Of a DNA stretch of 64,000 bases, positions 33,172 through 41,096 are shown piece by piece. The DNA is from CALJFL01 sp963669435. Lineage in GTDB: Bacteria; Pseudomonadota; Gammaproteobacteria; Pseudomonadales; Halieaceae. The stretch lies in the NCBI GenBank assembly GCA_963669435.1, contig OY770025.1, positions 3,782,001 through 3,846,000 on the forward strand. Reading direction: 5' to 3'. A model generated the notes under the pieces. That model searched no databases and was not told the DNA's origin. It saw only the letters and a list, made by a program, of their open reading frames with translations. Within the stretch, counting starts at the first letter, position 1, and each line of letters opens with the position of its first letter. A program made the position numbers and the translations under genes.

Positions 33172-33888
33172 ATGGCAATACAGCAACGATTGGTTGAGTA
33201 TTCTCACGATGGGGTCAACCTGGAGGGTTTTCTGGCCTGGGATGATAGTGCGGATCTGCCGCGGCCGGCAGTGGCAATTGCCCATACCTGGGTTGGCCGC
33301 AGCGAGTTCGAAGAGGGCAAAGCCCTGGCTCTTGCCCGGCAGGGTTATGTTGCCTTTGCGCTGGACTTGTATGGCAAGGGTGTACAGGGCAACGATGTGG
33401 AAGAAAATAATGCGCTAATGACACCCTTTATCGAGGATCGCGCCATGCTGCAGGCCAGGATGAACCTGGCGATCGCGACCCTGCGTGAGCAACCCGAGGT
33501 AGACGGCAGTAAAGTCGCCGCGACCGGTTACTGCTTTGGCGGCCTGAGCGTGCTGGATCTGGCGCGTTCCGGTAGCGATGTGTTGGGTGTGGTGAGCTTC
33601 CATGGCCTGTTTTTCCCGCCTGGCGATGTGTCCAACAAGCCCATCACCGCCAAGGTCCTGTGCCTGCATGGCTACGACGACCCCATGGCCGAACCTGACT
33701 CGATGACCGCACTGGCCAGCGAATTAACCGCCGGGGGTGCAGATTGGCAGATTCATGCCTACGGCAATACCCTGCACGCGTTTACCAACCCGGAAGCCAA
33801 TAACCTGGATATGGGAGCGCTTTACAATGCCGATGCTGATCGCCGGTCCGCCCAGGCGCTCAATAATTTCCTCGACGAGATTTTCTAG
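33172..33888 (+). CDS. Dienelactone hydrolase family protein
   Basis: Cytoplasmic alpha/beta hydrolase of 238 aa. The nucleophile is a cysteine in GYCFGG (Cys 121), as in true dienelactone hydrolase; the Asp is in HGYDDPM and the His in LHAFTNPEA. ATG 33172 is chosen because AAGGAG (33157-33162) is nine bases upstream. Dienelactone hydrolases open lactones in chloroaromatic breakdown, but many relatives have other ester substrates, and nothing nearby points to aromatics. Probably expressed on its own, 105 bases after the decarboxylase. Confidence 0.88.
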   Translation: MAIQQRLVEYSHDGVNLEGFLAWDDSADLPRPAVAIAHTWVGRSEFEEGKALALARQGYVAFALDLYGKGVQGNDVEENNALMTPFIEDRAMLQARMNLAIATLREQPEVDGSKVAATGYCFGGLSVLDLARSGSDVLGVVSFHGLFFPPGDVSNKPITAKVLCLHGYDDPMAEPDSMTALASELTAGGADWQIHAYGNTLHAFTNPEANNLDMGALYNADADRRSAQALNNFLDEIF

Positions 33889-33941
33889 GGGTCCTGGACA
33901 CAAAAAGGGCATGCCTTAGCGTAGCCCTGGCGACACTCCCG

Positions 33942-33967
33942 CAGGGGCTGGCGTTCACCGGCCCCTG
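33942..33967. other. Strong hairpin downstream of dienelactone hydrolase
   Basis: CAGGGGCTGG (33942-33951) pairs with CCGGCCCCTG (33958-33967), ten pairs with one G-U, around a six-base loop. No T-run follows. It could be an intergenic REP-like unit or a processed mRNA end. The 211-base gap around it (33889-34099) holds no gene. Confidence 0.5.
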
Positions 33968-34099
33968 GGCATAGCTCCCACTGCGGCTGGCAAGCGGCTG
34001 TAATTTACGGTCAACTTTTCTAGTCTTTTCGGTCATTGCCCCGGCGCGCTCCAGGCCACAGTATCTGTGCTCTCAAAAATACCTGACTGGAGCATACCT

Positions 34100-35308
34100 G
34101 TGAGTAATCCCGCCTATATCTATGATGCCGTTCGAACCCCGCGCAGCAAGGGCAAGCCCGGGGGTAGCCTGAACGAGGTCAAACCTATCGAACTGGGTGC
34201 CGGTCTACTGCGTGAGTTGCAGCATCGCCACGACCTGGATACCTCCTACGTGGACGATGTGGTCATGGGGTGTGTGACCCCGATTGGCGAGCAGGGTAGC
34301 GACGTTGGCAAGATGATCGCTATGAATGCCGACTGGGATGAATCCGTCGCTGGCGTGCAACTGGATCGCTTTTGTGCGTCAGGTCTGGAGGCCGTCAATA
34401 TTGCAGCGCAGAAAATAGCCTCCGGCTGGGAAGACCTGGTGGTGGCAGGCGGTGTTGAATCGATGTCGCGCGTACCCATGGGCTCTAACGGCGGCGCGAT
34501 GGGTGGCGACCCGGAATTTTCGGCAAAGACCGGATTTGTGCCCCAGGGGATTGGCGCCGACACGATTGCCACCCTGGAAGGGTGGGGTCGCGAGGACGTA
34601 GACCGCTTTGCCATGGAATCCCAGATGCGCGCAGCACACGCGCGCGAACAGGGTTACTTTGACAAGTCCGTGGTGCCGGTTGTGGATGCCAATGGCCTGA
34701 CCATTCTTGAGAAAGACGATTTCATCAAGCCCGATACCACCATGGAAAAACTCGGTTTTCTGAACCCCTCGTTCCAGATGATGGGCGAGTTCGGCTTTGA
34801 TGATGTCATCCTCGGTAAATACACCTCCCTGGATAAGATTGACCATGTGCATACGCCGGGCAATTCATCGGGAATCGTGGACGGCGCCAGTGCGGTGCTC
34901 ATCGGAAGCGAGAAAGCCGGGTCTGATCTTGGGCTCACACCCCGTGGGCGTATTCTGGCAACAGCCGTACTGGCAACCGATCCCATGATCATGTTGACCG
35001 GACCGGGGCCTGCCGCGGAGAAGTGTCTGCAGCGGGCTGGGCTGACCAAGTCGGACATCGACTTGTGGGAAATCAATGAAGCCTTCGCCTCGGTGGCGCT
35101 GCGCTATATGAAAGACCTGGACATCGATCACGAGGTGACCAATGTGAATGGTGGCGCTATCGCTATGGGGCATCCACTGGGTGCTACCGGCGCCATGCTG
35201 GTGAGCATCGTGCTTGACGAACTGGAGCGACGCGACGCCAACAGGGCCATGTTATCCCTTTGTGTCGGTGGTGGTATGGGCATCTCCACCATTATCGAGC
35301 GCGTATAA
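34100..35308 (+). CDS. Acetyl-CoA C-acyltransferase (thiolase)
   Basis: Thiolase of 402 aa, last step of beta-oxidation. Active-site cysteine 92 in RFCASGLEAV, the GGVESMSR loop, NEAFASVAL, GHPLGATGA with the His, and the second Cys in LCVGGGMG. GTG 34100 is preferred over the upstream frame because GGAG (34089-34092) is correctly spaced and the N-terminus (MSNPAYIYDAVRTPRSKG) then matches the family. The FadJ-like gene follows after 32 bases, and an HSD10-like gene after that, forming a beta-oxidation operon. Confidence 0.93.
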   Translation: MSNPAYIYDAVRTPRSKGKPGGSLNEVKPIELGAGLLRELQHRHDLDTSYVDDVVMGCVTPIGEQGSDVGKMIAMNADWDESVAGVQLDRFCASGLEAVNIAAQKIASGWEDLVVAGGVESMSRVPMGSNGGAMGGDPEFSAKTGFVPQGIGADTIATLEGWGREDVDRFAMESQMRAAHAREQGYFDKSVVPVVDANGLTILEKDDFIKPDTTMEKLGFLNPSFQMMGEFGFDDVILGKYTSLDKIDHVHTPGNSSGIVDGASAVLIGSEKAGSDLGLTPRGRILATAVLATDPMIMLTGPGPAAEKCLQRAGLTKSDIDLWEINEAFASVALRYMKDLDIDHEVTNVNGGAIAMGHPLGATGAMLVSIVLDELERRDANRAMLSLCVGGGMGISTIIERV

Positions 35309-35340
35309 CGCAACCGCCAATCGAACAATAGGACTGAATT

Positions 35341-37485
35341 ATGAGTGTTTTTGCTTACGACAAAGATAGTGATGGCATTGTCACCGTTACCATGGACATG
35401 ACCGGACCGGTGAACGCCATGAATGGCGAGTACCGCGTCGCAATGACCGATACCGTACAGCGCCTTGAGCAGGAAGAGGGGTTGACCGGCGTGGTCTTTG
35501 CCTCTGCCAAAAAAGTGTTTTTTGCCGGCGGTGACTTGCATGAATTACTGGCGGTTACCAAAGACCGCGCCCAGGAATTTCTCGACGAGATAGCCCAGGT
35601 TAAAGCCGATTTTCGCCGCCTGGAAAAACTGCCCGTGCCGGTTGTTGCCGCCATTAATGGCGCCGCACTGGGCGGGGGCTACGAGATTTGCCTGGCCTGT
35701 AATCATCGCATTGCCTGGAATAACAAGTCCGTACAGATTGGTTTGCCCGAAGTAGGGCTGGGCCTGTTGCCCGGCGGTGGCGGCATCGTTCGCCTGGTCA
35801 ACTTGATTGGTCTGGAACGCGCTTTGCCCTACCTGCTGGAGGGTAAGAAAATTGTGCCCTCCAAGGCCTTTGATGAGGGCATGATCGATCAGTTGGTTCC
35901 TGAACTAGAGGATCTCGTTCCGGCAGCCAAGGCGTGGATTATCGAGAGTAAGGACAATCCTGAAGCCGCGGTACAGCCCTGGGACACCAAGGGTCACAAG
36001 ATACCGGGTGGCAACGCGAGCTCACCAAAGCTGGCGCAAACCATCATGGCGGCACCAGTAATGTTGCGCCAGGAAACACGCGGCTTGTTGCCTGCACCGG
36101 AAAAGATTCTTTCGGTGGCCGTGGACGCGGCGCGTTTGGATCTGGAAACCGCCCTGGTCATCGAGAGCCGTGGACTGGTTTACCTGGCAACCACGCCCGA
36201 AGCCAAGAACATGATCAGCACCTTCTTCTTCGGCCTGAACAAGGTCAACGGCGGTGCCAGTCGGCCGGACGGCATTGCGCCGTACACAACCCAGAAGGTC
36301 GGCGTGCTGGGCGCGGGCATGATGGGGCAGGGGATAGCTTACGTTTCGGCAATGGCTGGCATTGAGGTTGTGCTCAAAGATATTTCGACCGAGGCCGCGG
36401 AAAAAGGCAAGGCCTACAGCGTGGGATTGCTGGATAAACGTGTTGAGCGCGGACGGATGACACCCGAGAAGCGGGAAGAGGTTCTGGCGCGTATTCACCC
36501 GACTGCCGACAGTGCTGATCTCGCAGGTTGCGACCTGATTATCGAGGCTGTGTTCGAGAACATCAGTCTCAAGCATGAGATTACCCGCGAACTGGAACCT
36601 CAGCTCGCCGAAGATGGTGTCTGGGGTTCCAATACCTCAACCCTGCCAATTACCCAGTTGGCCGAGGCCAGTGCCAAACCGGAAAACTTTATCGGCATAC
36701 ATTTTTTCTCTCCGGTAGACAAAATGCCCCTGGTTGAAATCATCATGGGAGAGCAGACCTCCGACGAAGCCCTTGCCCGCGCTTTTGACTATGCACGGCA
36801 GATCAACAAGACACCGATAGTGGTGAACGACTCACTTGGCTTTTTCACCTCGCGCACCTTTGGTACCTACCTGGACGAAGGCGTGCAGCTGCTCCACGAA
36901 GGTGTTCACCCGGTGCTTATCGATAATATGGGTAAGGCCGTGGGTATGCCGGTGGGTCCTTTAACCGTGTACGACGAGGTCAGTCTCGAGCTGTCCCGCA
37001 AGGCACAGGCAACCTGGGCTGAAATGGGCGTTGTTGATAAGTGGGGCGACGGCAGCATCGCGCGCGAGGTGGTCGGCATCATGATTGATCAGCACGGTCG
37101 CGGCGGTCGTTACCACGGCGGCGGCTTCTACGAGTACCCGGAAGGTGGCGAGAAAGCGATCTGGCCACCCTTGCTGGACCTGTTCTACAAGTCGGACATA
37201 TTTGTCGCCGAACAGGATATCAAAGATCGCTTATTGTTCCGGCAAGTCATTGAGGCGCTCAAGTGCCTGGAGACCAACGTGTTGCGCTCCGTCGAGGACG
37301 GCAATATTGGCTCGATTATGGGGATTGGTGCGCCCATCTGGACGGGTGGGCTGCTGCAGTTCGTTGAAACCTATGGCTATGAACGTTTCGTAACAAGGTG
37401 CAACGAGTTAAGTGCTCGGTATGGTGACAGGTTTGACCCGCCGGCCATGGCTGTCGAGCGCGCTGCAGGTCAGCAGGCCGCCTGA
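35341..37485 (+). CDS. fadJ: Multifunctional enoyl-CoA hydratase/3-hydroxyacyl-CoA dehydrogenase (FadJ/FadB-like)
   Basis: Bifunctional beta-oxidation alpha subunit, 714 aa. N-terminal crotonase domain (about 1-290): FFAGGDLHELL oxyanion loop, NGAALGGGYEICLAC, and the catalytic Glu in PEVGLGLLPGGGG. Then the NAD-binding domain, with VGVLGAGMMGQGIAY near residue 320 and HFFSPVDKMPLVEII containing the catalytic His, and C-terminal dimer domains (FRQVIEALKCLETNVL). Partner of the thiolase upstream. The gene symbol is by resemblance; distinguishing FadJ from FadB needs an alignment. Confidence 0.92.
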   Translation: MSVFAYDKDSDGIVTVTMDMTGPVNAMNGEYRVAMTDTVQRLEQEEGLTGVVFASAKKVFFAGGDLHELLAVTKDRAQEFLDEIAQVKADFRRLEKLPVPVVAAINGAALGGGYEICLACNHRIAWNNKSVQIGLPEVGLGLLPGGGGIVRLVNLIGLERALPYLLEGKKIVPSKAFDEGMIDQLVPELEDLVPAAKAWIIESKDNPEAAVQPWDTKGHKIPGGNASSPKLAQTIMAAPVMLRQETRGLLPAPEKILSVAVDAARLDLETALVIESRGLVYLATTPEAKNMISTFFFGLNKVNGGASRPDGIAPYTTQKVGVLGAGMMGQGIAYVSAMAGIEVVLKDISTEAAEKGKAYSVGLLDKRVERGRMTPEKREEVLARIHPTADSADLAGCDLIIEAVFENISLKHEITRELEPQLAEDGVWGSNTSTLPITQLAEASAKPENFIGIHFFSPVDKMPLVEIIMGEQTSDEALARAFDYARQINKTPIVVNDSLGFFTSRTFGTYLDEGVQLLHEGVHPVLIDNMGKAVGMPVGPLTVYDEVSLELSRKAQATWAEMGVVDKWGDGSIAREVVGIMIDQHGRGGRYHGGGFYEYPEGGEKAIWPPLLDLFYKSDIFVAEQDIKDRLLFRQVIEALKCLETNVLRSVEDGNIGSIMGIGAPIWTGGLLQFVETYGYERFVTRCNELSARYGDRFDPPAMAVERAAGQQAA

Positions 37486-37531
37486 ATCACACGGTACATA
37501 CAATTTAACTTTCAGCAAAAGGAAAACTCTC

Positions 37532-38302
37532 ATGGAAATCAGTGGCAAGGTGGCGGTCGTCACCGGCGGTGCGTCGGGACTTGGAGAAGCAACGGTGCGC
37601 CGATATGTAGAACACGGTGCCAGGGTCGCTATATTTGATATGAACGATGCCCGTGGCAACGCAATTGCCGATGAACTCGGCGACGCGGTGATTTACCAGA
37701 ATGTGAACGTTACTGACGAAGATGCTGTAACCGCTGCGATCGATGCAACGGTCGCCGCATTCGGTGAAATCCACATCTGTAATAACTATGCCGGTATCGG
37801 TGACGCCGCGAAAACCGTCAGCCGGGGTGAGCCCCTGGCGCTGGATCGATTCAGGCGTGTCATCGATATTAACCTGATCGGTACTTTCAACGTACTGCGA
37901 CTGGTGGCGGTGCAGATGGGCAAGCAGGATCCGGTTAATGATGATGGATGTCGTGGTGTCATCATCAATACCGCGTCGGTGGCAGCCTACGAGGGACAAG
38001 TGGGCCAGGCGGCCTATAGTGCATCAAAGGGCGCCATTGTCGGCATGACCATTTGTATAGCGCGGGACCTGGCCAGCCTTGGTATCAGGGTGAATACGAT
38101 TGCGCCCGGGCTGATTCATACACCGTTGTTTGACTCACTGCCGGAGGAAGCCTACAAGAGCCTCGAGCAGCAGCCACTGTTCCCCCGTCGTCTGGGCAAG
38201 CCCGACGAAATTGCGCGTGTTTCCCAGTACATCGTGGAGAACGACTACACCAACGGCGAAACCATTCGTATGGATGCCGGAATCCGCATGCAACCTCGCT
38301 AG
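37532..38302 (+). CDS. SDR family 3-hydroxyacyl-CoA dehydrogenase (HSD10-like)
   Basis: Short-chain dehydrogenase of 256 aa. Seen: VVTGGASGLGEA, Asp in AIFDMND (NAD+ preference), NNYAGIGDA with an extra Tyr in the NNAG motif, and catalytic YSASKGA. The stretch DINLIGTFNVLRLVA and the C-terminal PLFPRRLGKPDE resemble type II 3-hydroxyacyl-CoA dehydrogenase (HSD17B10). Its position at the end of the thiolase-FadJ operon supports an acyl-CoA role. ATG 37532 has AAAAGGA (37517-37523) upstream; the open frame reaches back into fadJ but that is not the start. A large hairpin follows at 38319-38370. Confidence 0.88.
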   Translation: MEISGKVAVVTGGASGLGEATVRRYVEHGARVAIFDMNDARGNAIADELGDAVIYQNVNVTDEDAVTAAIDATVAAFGEIHICNNYAGIGDAAKTVSRGEPLALDRFRRVIDINLIGTFNVLRLVAVQMGKQDPVNDDGCRGVIINTASVAAYEGQVGQAAYSASKGAIVGMTICIARDLASLGIRVNTIAPGLIHTPLFDSLPEEAYKSLEQQPLFPRRLGKPDEIARVSQYIVENDYTNGETIRMDAGIRMQPR

Positions 38303-38318
38303 GCGAGTTCCACCTCAT

Positions 38319-38370
38319 AGCACGGAAGTTCATTGCCGGCGGTCACCTCAGACCCCCGGCATTCCGTGCT
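38319..38370. other. Long two-part hairpin after the beta-oxidation operon
   Basis: AGCACGGAA (38319-38327) pairs perfectly with TTCCGTGCT (38362-38370), and inside it GCCGG (38335-38339) pairs with CCGGC (38356-38360). No T-run follows. Probably an mRNA 3' structure or weak terminator. The whole gap 38303-38562 shows no gene. Confidence 0.5.
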
Positions 38371-38562
38371 TGTTCACATTTTCGACAAGGTCCGGACAAA
38401 CTTTCGTCAGTGCTCAAGTGGCGTTACAAGGTCACCCAGGCAATGACCTGTGAGGTTATTGCTCTGCGTACCTGAACGCGACACCATGGCTCCTGGTTGC
38501 TTACCGCAAACCCTGATTAAAGAGGCGTTGCCTGGGTGAGAGATGTTCAAGGAGGTTTGCTT

Positions 38563-38937
38563 ATGTTGTATGTCTTACAGGTATCACTGCTTATCGCTGC
38601 ATTGATTCATATTGTGCCCCTGGTTGGTGTCACCGGGGCCGCTAGACTGGATGCAATGTATGACGTTGCTATCTCGGATCCCAGCCTGGAGTTATTGATG
38701 CAGCACCGAGCGGTCCTGTTTGGCATCCTCGGGGGCTTTTTACTGGCGGCGATGTTTATCACCGCCTGGCAAACACCGGCTATTGCTGCCGGGTTGATCA
38801 GCGTGGTGTCTTTTCTGCTCCTGGCCTACAGCGCCGGATTGGACAACGCCCAGATCGCGCGTATTTGTGCCGCGGATTGGGTTGCGCTTGTCTGCCTGCT
38901 CGTGGCTGCCGGACTCAAAATGAAAGTGGCGCTCTAA
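38563..38937 (+). CDS. Small four-helix membrane protein, function unknown
   Basis: Membrane protein of 124 aa with about four hydrophobic helices. The first helix carries ALIHIVPLVGVTGA, and then LLMQHRAVLFGILGGFLL. Small proteins of this pattern appear in databases under the name phosphopantetheine adenylyltransferase, which the sequence does not support: there is no nucleotidyltransferase motif and it is membrane-embedded. Start ATG 38563 follows a near-perfect AAGGAGGT (38549-38556). It converges on the permease gene, overlapping it by four bases at their 3' ends. Confidence 0.75.
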   Translation: MLYVLQVSLLIAALIHIVPLVGVTGAARLDAMYDVAISDPSLELLMQHRAVLFGILGGFLLAAMFITAWQTPAIAAGLISVVSFLLLAYSAGLDNAQIARICAADWVALVCLLVAAGLKMKVAL

Positions 38938-40346
38938 CGCAATTCCTGTTCCGCAGACTGCAGAGCTGCAAATTCTTCCTCTGGCGCTACTGCAACAATG
39001 TGCCGCCGGCTGAACAGGGCAAAGTAGGCAATCATGACCAGGTAGGCGACTGCACTCCAGAGCGCCGCTTGCAGATTAACTACAAAGGTAGACAGGAAAG
39101 CGATGATCGAAAGTAGTAATGCGATGCCTGAGGTCAGGGTGCCACCCGGAGTGCGGTAGGGCCTGGGCAGGTCGGGCTCACGGCGGCGCAGAACAATATG
39201 AGACACCATCATCAGGATATAGGAGGCGGTGGCACCGAATACAGCCACGGTAATCATCAGGTCGCCTTCACCGGTTAACGATAGCAGGAATCCCAGGATG
39301 CCCGGTACGATCAGGGCCAGGGAGGGTACCTTGCGGGCGCCCGTAACTGACAAAAAGCGCGGCAAATAACCTGCGCGGGATAGCGCGAACAGCTGCCGGG
39401 AGTAGGCGTAGATGATCGAGAAAAATGACGCGATCAGACCTGCCAGGCCGACGATGTTGACGAAGGTCGCGGCGCTTGAATCGGACCCGTAGACTGCCTG
39501 TAACGCACCCACCAACGGCGCTGGATGGTCGCTCATGAAACTGGCGCCGGCCGCGCCGGGCGCCAGCATCAGCACGCAGGCCGCAAACACCAACAGACAG
39601 ATCATCGCGGTGATAATTCCGCGGGGCAGATCCCGAGCTGGATCGGTAGCCTCTTCCGCCGCCAGGGGAACACCCTCGATGGCCAGGAAGAACCAGATAG
39701 CAAAGGGAATTGCACCCCATATGCCGAGATAACCATTGGGCAGTAAGGCGCTGGCACCCGCTGCGCCCTCATTGGGCGCGATGTCCAGCAGGTTGGCGAC
39801 TTCAAAATGCGGCACCAGTGCGACGGTAAAAACGACCAGCCCTGCAATCGCGACAAGTGTAATGGCCATCATGATGCGCAGAGCCTCACCGACACCCCAC
39901 AGGTGAATACCAATAAACAGAAAATAGGCACCGGCGTAGATGATGGGGCCGTCGATGCCGACCAGGGTGTTGATATAGCCGCCGATGAATACCGCAATGG
40001 CGGCGGGCGCGATGACATACTCAAGCAGTATCGCAGTACCGGTAAGATAACCACCCCAGGGGCCCAGGGCGCGACGTGCAAAACTGTAGCCGCCACCCGC
40101 GGTGGGTAGCGCCGCAGACAATTCCGCGAGCGTCAATACCTTGGTGGTGTACATCAGCGCCATCAGCAGCGTCGCGATCAGCAGGCCGCCAAAGCCGCCC
40201 TGGGCCAGGCCGAAGTTCCAGCCGGCAAAATCCCCGGAGATCACATAGGAGACCCCCAGACTGGCCAGTAGCACCCAGCCAGCGGAGCCGCCCTTGAGCT
40301 GCCGTTTGGCGAGGTAATCGCCGCCTTTGTCCGGATTTGTTTTCAT
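38934..40346 (-). CDS. APC-superfamily amino acid/ethanolamine permease
   Basis: Inner-membrane transporter of 470 aa with about twelve hydrophobic segments. The N-terminus LKGGSAGWVLLASLGVSYVISG followed by DFAGWNFGLAQGGFGGL resembles the ethanolamine permease (Eat/EutP) branch of the APC superfamily, as do ALPTAGGGYSFARRALGPWGGY and EATDPARDLPRGI. Ethanolamine is the best guess for substrate, but no ethanolamine-degrading gene is in the window, so other amines or amino acids are possible. Divergent from the methyltransferase gene. Confidence 0.86.
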   Translation of the reverse strand: MKTNPDKGGDYLAKRQLKGGSAGWVLLASLGVSYVISGDFAGWNFGLAQGGFGGLLIATLLMALMYTTKVLTLAELSAALPTAGGGYSFARRALGPWGGYLTGTAILLEYVIAPAAIAVFIGGYINTLVGIDGPIIYAGAYFLFIGIHLWGVGEALRIMMAITLVAIAGLVVFTVALVPHFEVANLLDIAPNEGAAGASALLPNGYLGIWGAIPFAIWFFLAIEGVPLAAEEATDPARDLPRGIITAMICLLVFAACVLMLAPGAAGASFMSDHPAPLVGALQAVYGSDSSAATFVNIVGLAGLIASFFSIIYAYSRQLFALSRAGYLPRFLSVTGARKVPSLALIVPGILGFLLSLTGEGDLMITVAVFGATASYILMMVSHIVLRRREPDLPRPYRTPGGTLTSGIALLLSIIAFLSTFVVNLQAALWSAVAYLVMIAYFALFSRRHIVAVAPEEEFAALQSAEQELR

Positions 40347-40455
40347 CCCCGAGCTTCCCCTAATTGCCGACGGGATATAGTGTGCGCTCCACAGGTGCTC
40401 GATAGCAAGGTGCCAAACTCGTTATACTGGCAGCTATCCGTACGGGGAGTTTGTT

Positions 40456-41082
40456 ATGGGTTTTTATGACCAGTTTATCCTGCCGCGCTTTATCAATTGT
40501 GCCTGTGGTACCAAGCCGATTATGAAACAGCGTGAAAAAATTGTACCGAGAGCTTCGGGTACCGTGCTGGAAATTGGGATTGGTACGGGCCTTAACCTGC
40601 CGTACTACGACACCGACGCTGTGGATAAGTTGATAGGCCTGGATCCCTCAGAGGAATCCTGGGCCCTGGCGGGGCAACGTGCTGCTGCGTTGGGTCTCGA
40701 TATCGAGTTTATCGGCTTGCCTTCAGAGGTGATTCCCCTGGAGGATGACAGTGTAGATACCGTGCTGGTTACTTACAGTCTTTGCACAATTCCCGATGCG
40801 ATCACCGCCCTGCGTGGTATGGGGCGCGTATTACGACCGGGTGGAACACTGCTGTTTTGCGAGCATGGCAAAGCACCCGATGCCAGTATCTGCAAATGGC
40901 AAGACCGGATTAATCCCTGGTGGCAAAAGATCGCCGGGGGGTGCCAGTTGAACAGGCCCATACCCGCCATGCTGACTGAGTCGGGGTTCGATATCGCAAC
41001 CATGGAAGAGATGTATTTGCCGGGTACCCCGCGAATTGCCGGCTATAACTACTGGGGCGAAGCCCGGCACACCGGGCACTGA
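40456..41082 (+). CDS. Class I SAM-dependent methyltransferase
   Basis: Methyltransferase of 208 aa. SAM-binding motif I is VLEIGIGTGLNLPYY, with the acidic motif II in IGLDPSEES; motif III/IV region SVDTVLVTYSLCTIPD and the post-motif LRPGGTLLFCEHG are typical of the UbiE/METTL7-like group. The C-terminal AGYNYWGEA is common in METTL7-like bacterial proteins. Substrate unknown; a thiol, arsenic or selenium acceptor would be compatible with the family but nothing nearby proves it. It precedes tamA by 14 bases, probably in the same transcript. Confidence 0.87.
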   Translation: MGFYDQFILPRFINCACGTKPIMKQREKIVPRASGTVLEIGIGTGLNLPYYDTDAVDKLIGLDPSEESWALAGQRAAALGLDIEFIGLPSEVIPLEDDSVDTVLVTYSLCTIPDAITALRGMGRVLRPGGTLLFCEHGKAPDASICKWQDRINPWWQKIAGGCQLNRPIPAMLTESGFDIATMEEMYLPGTPRIAGYNYWGEARHTGH

Positions 41083-41096
41083 ATCGGCCAGCTTTC

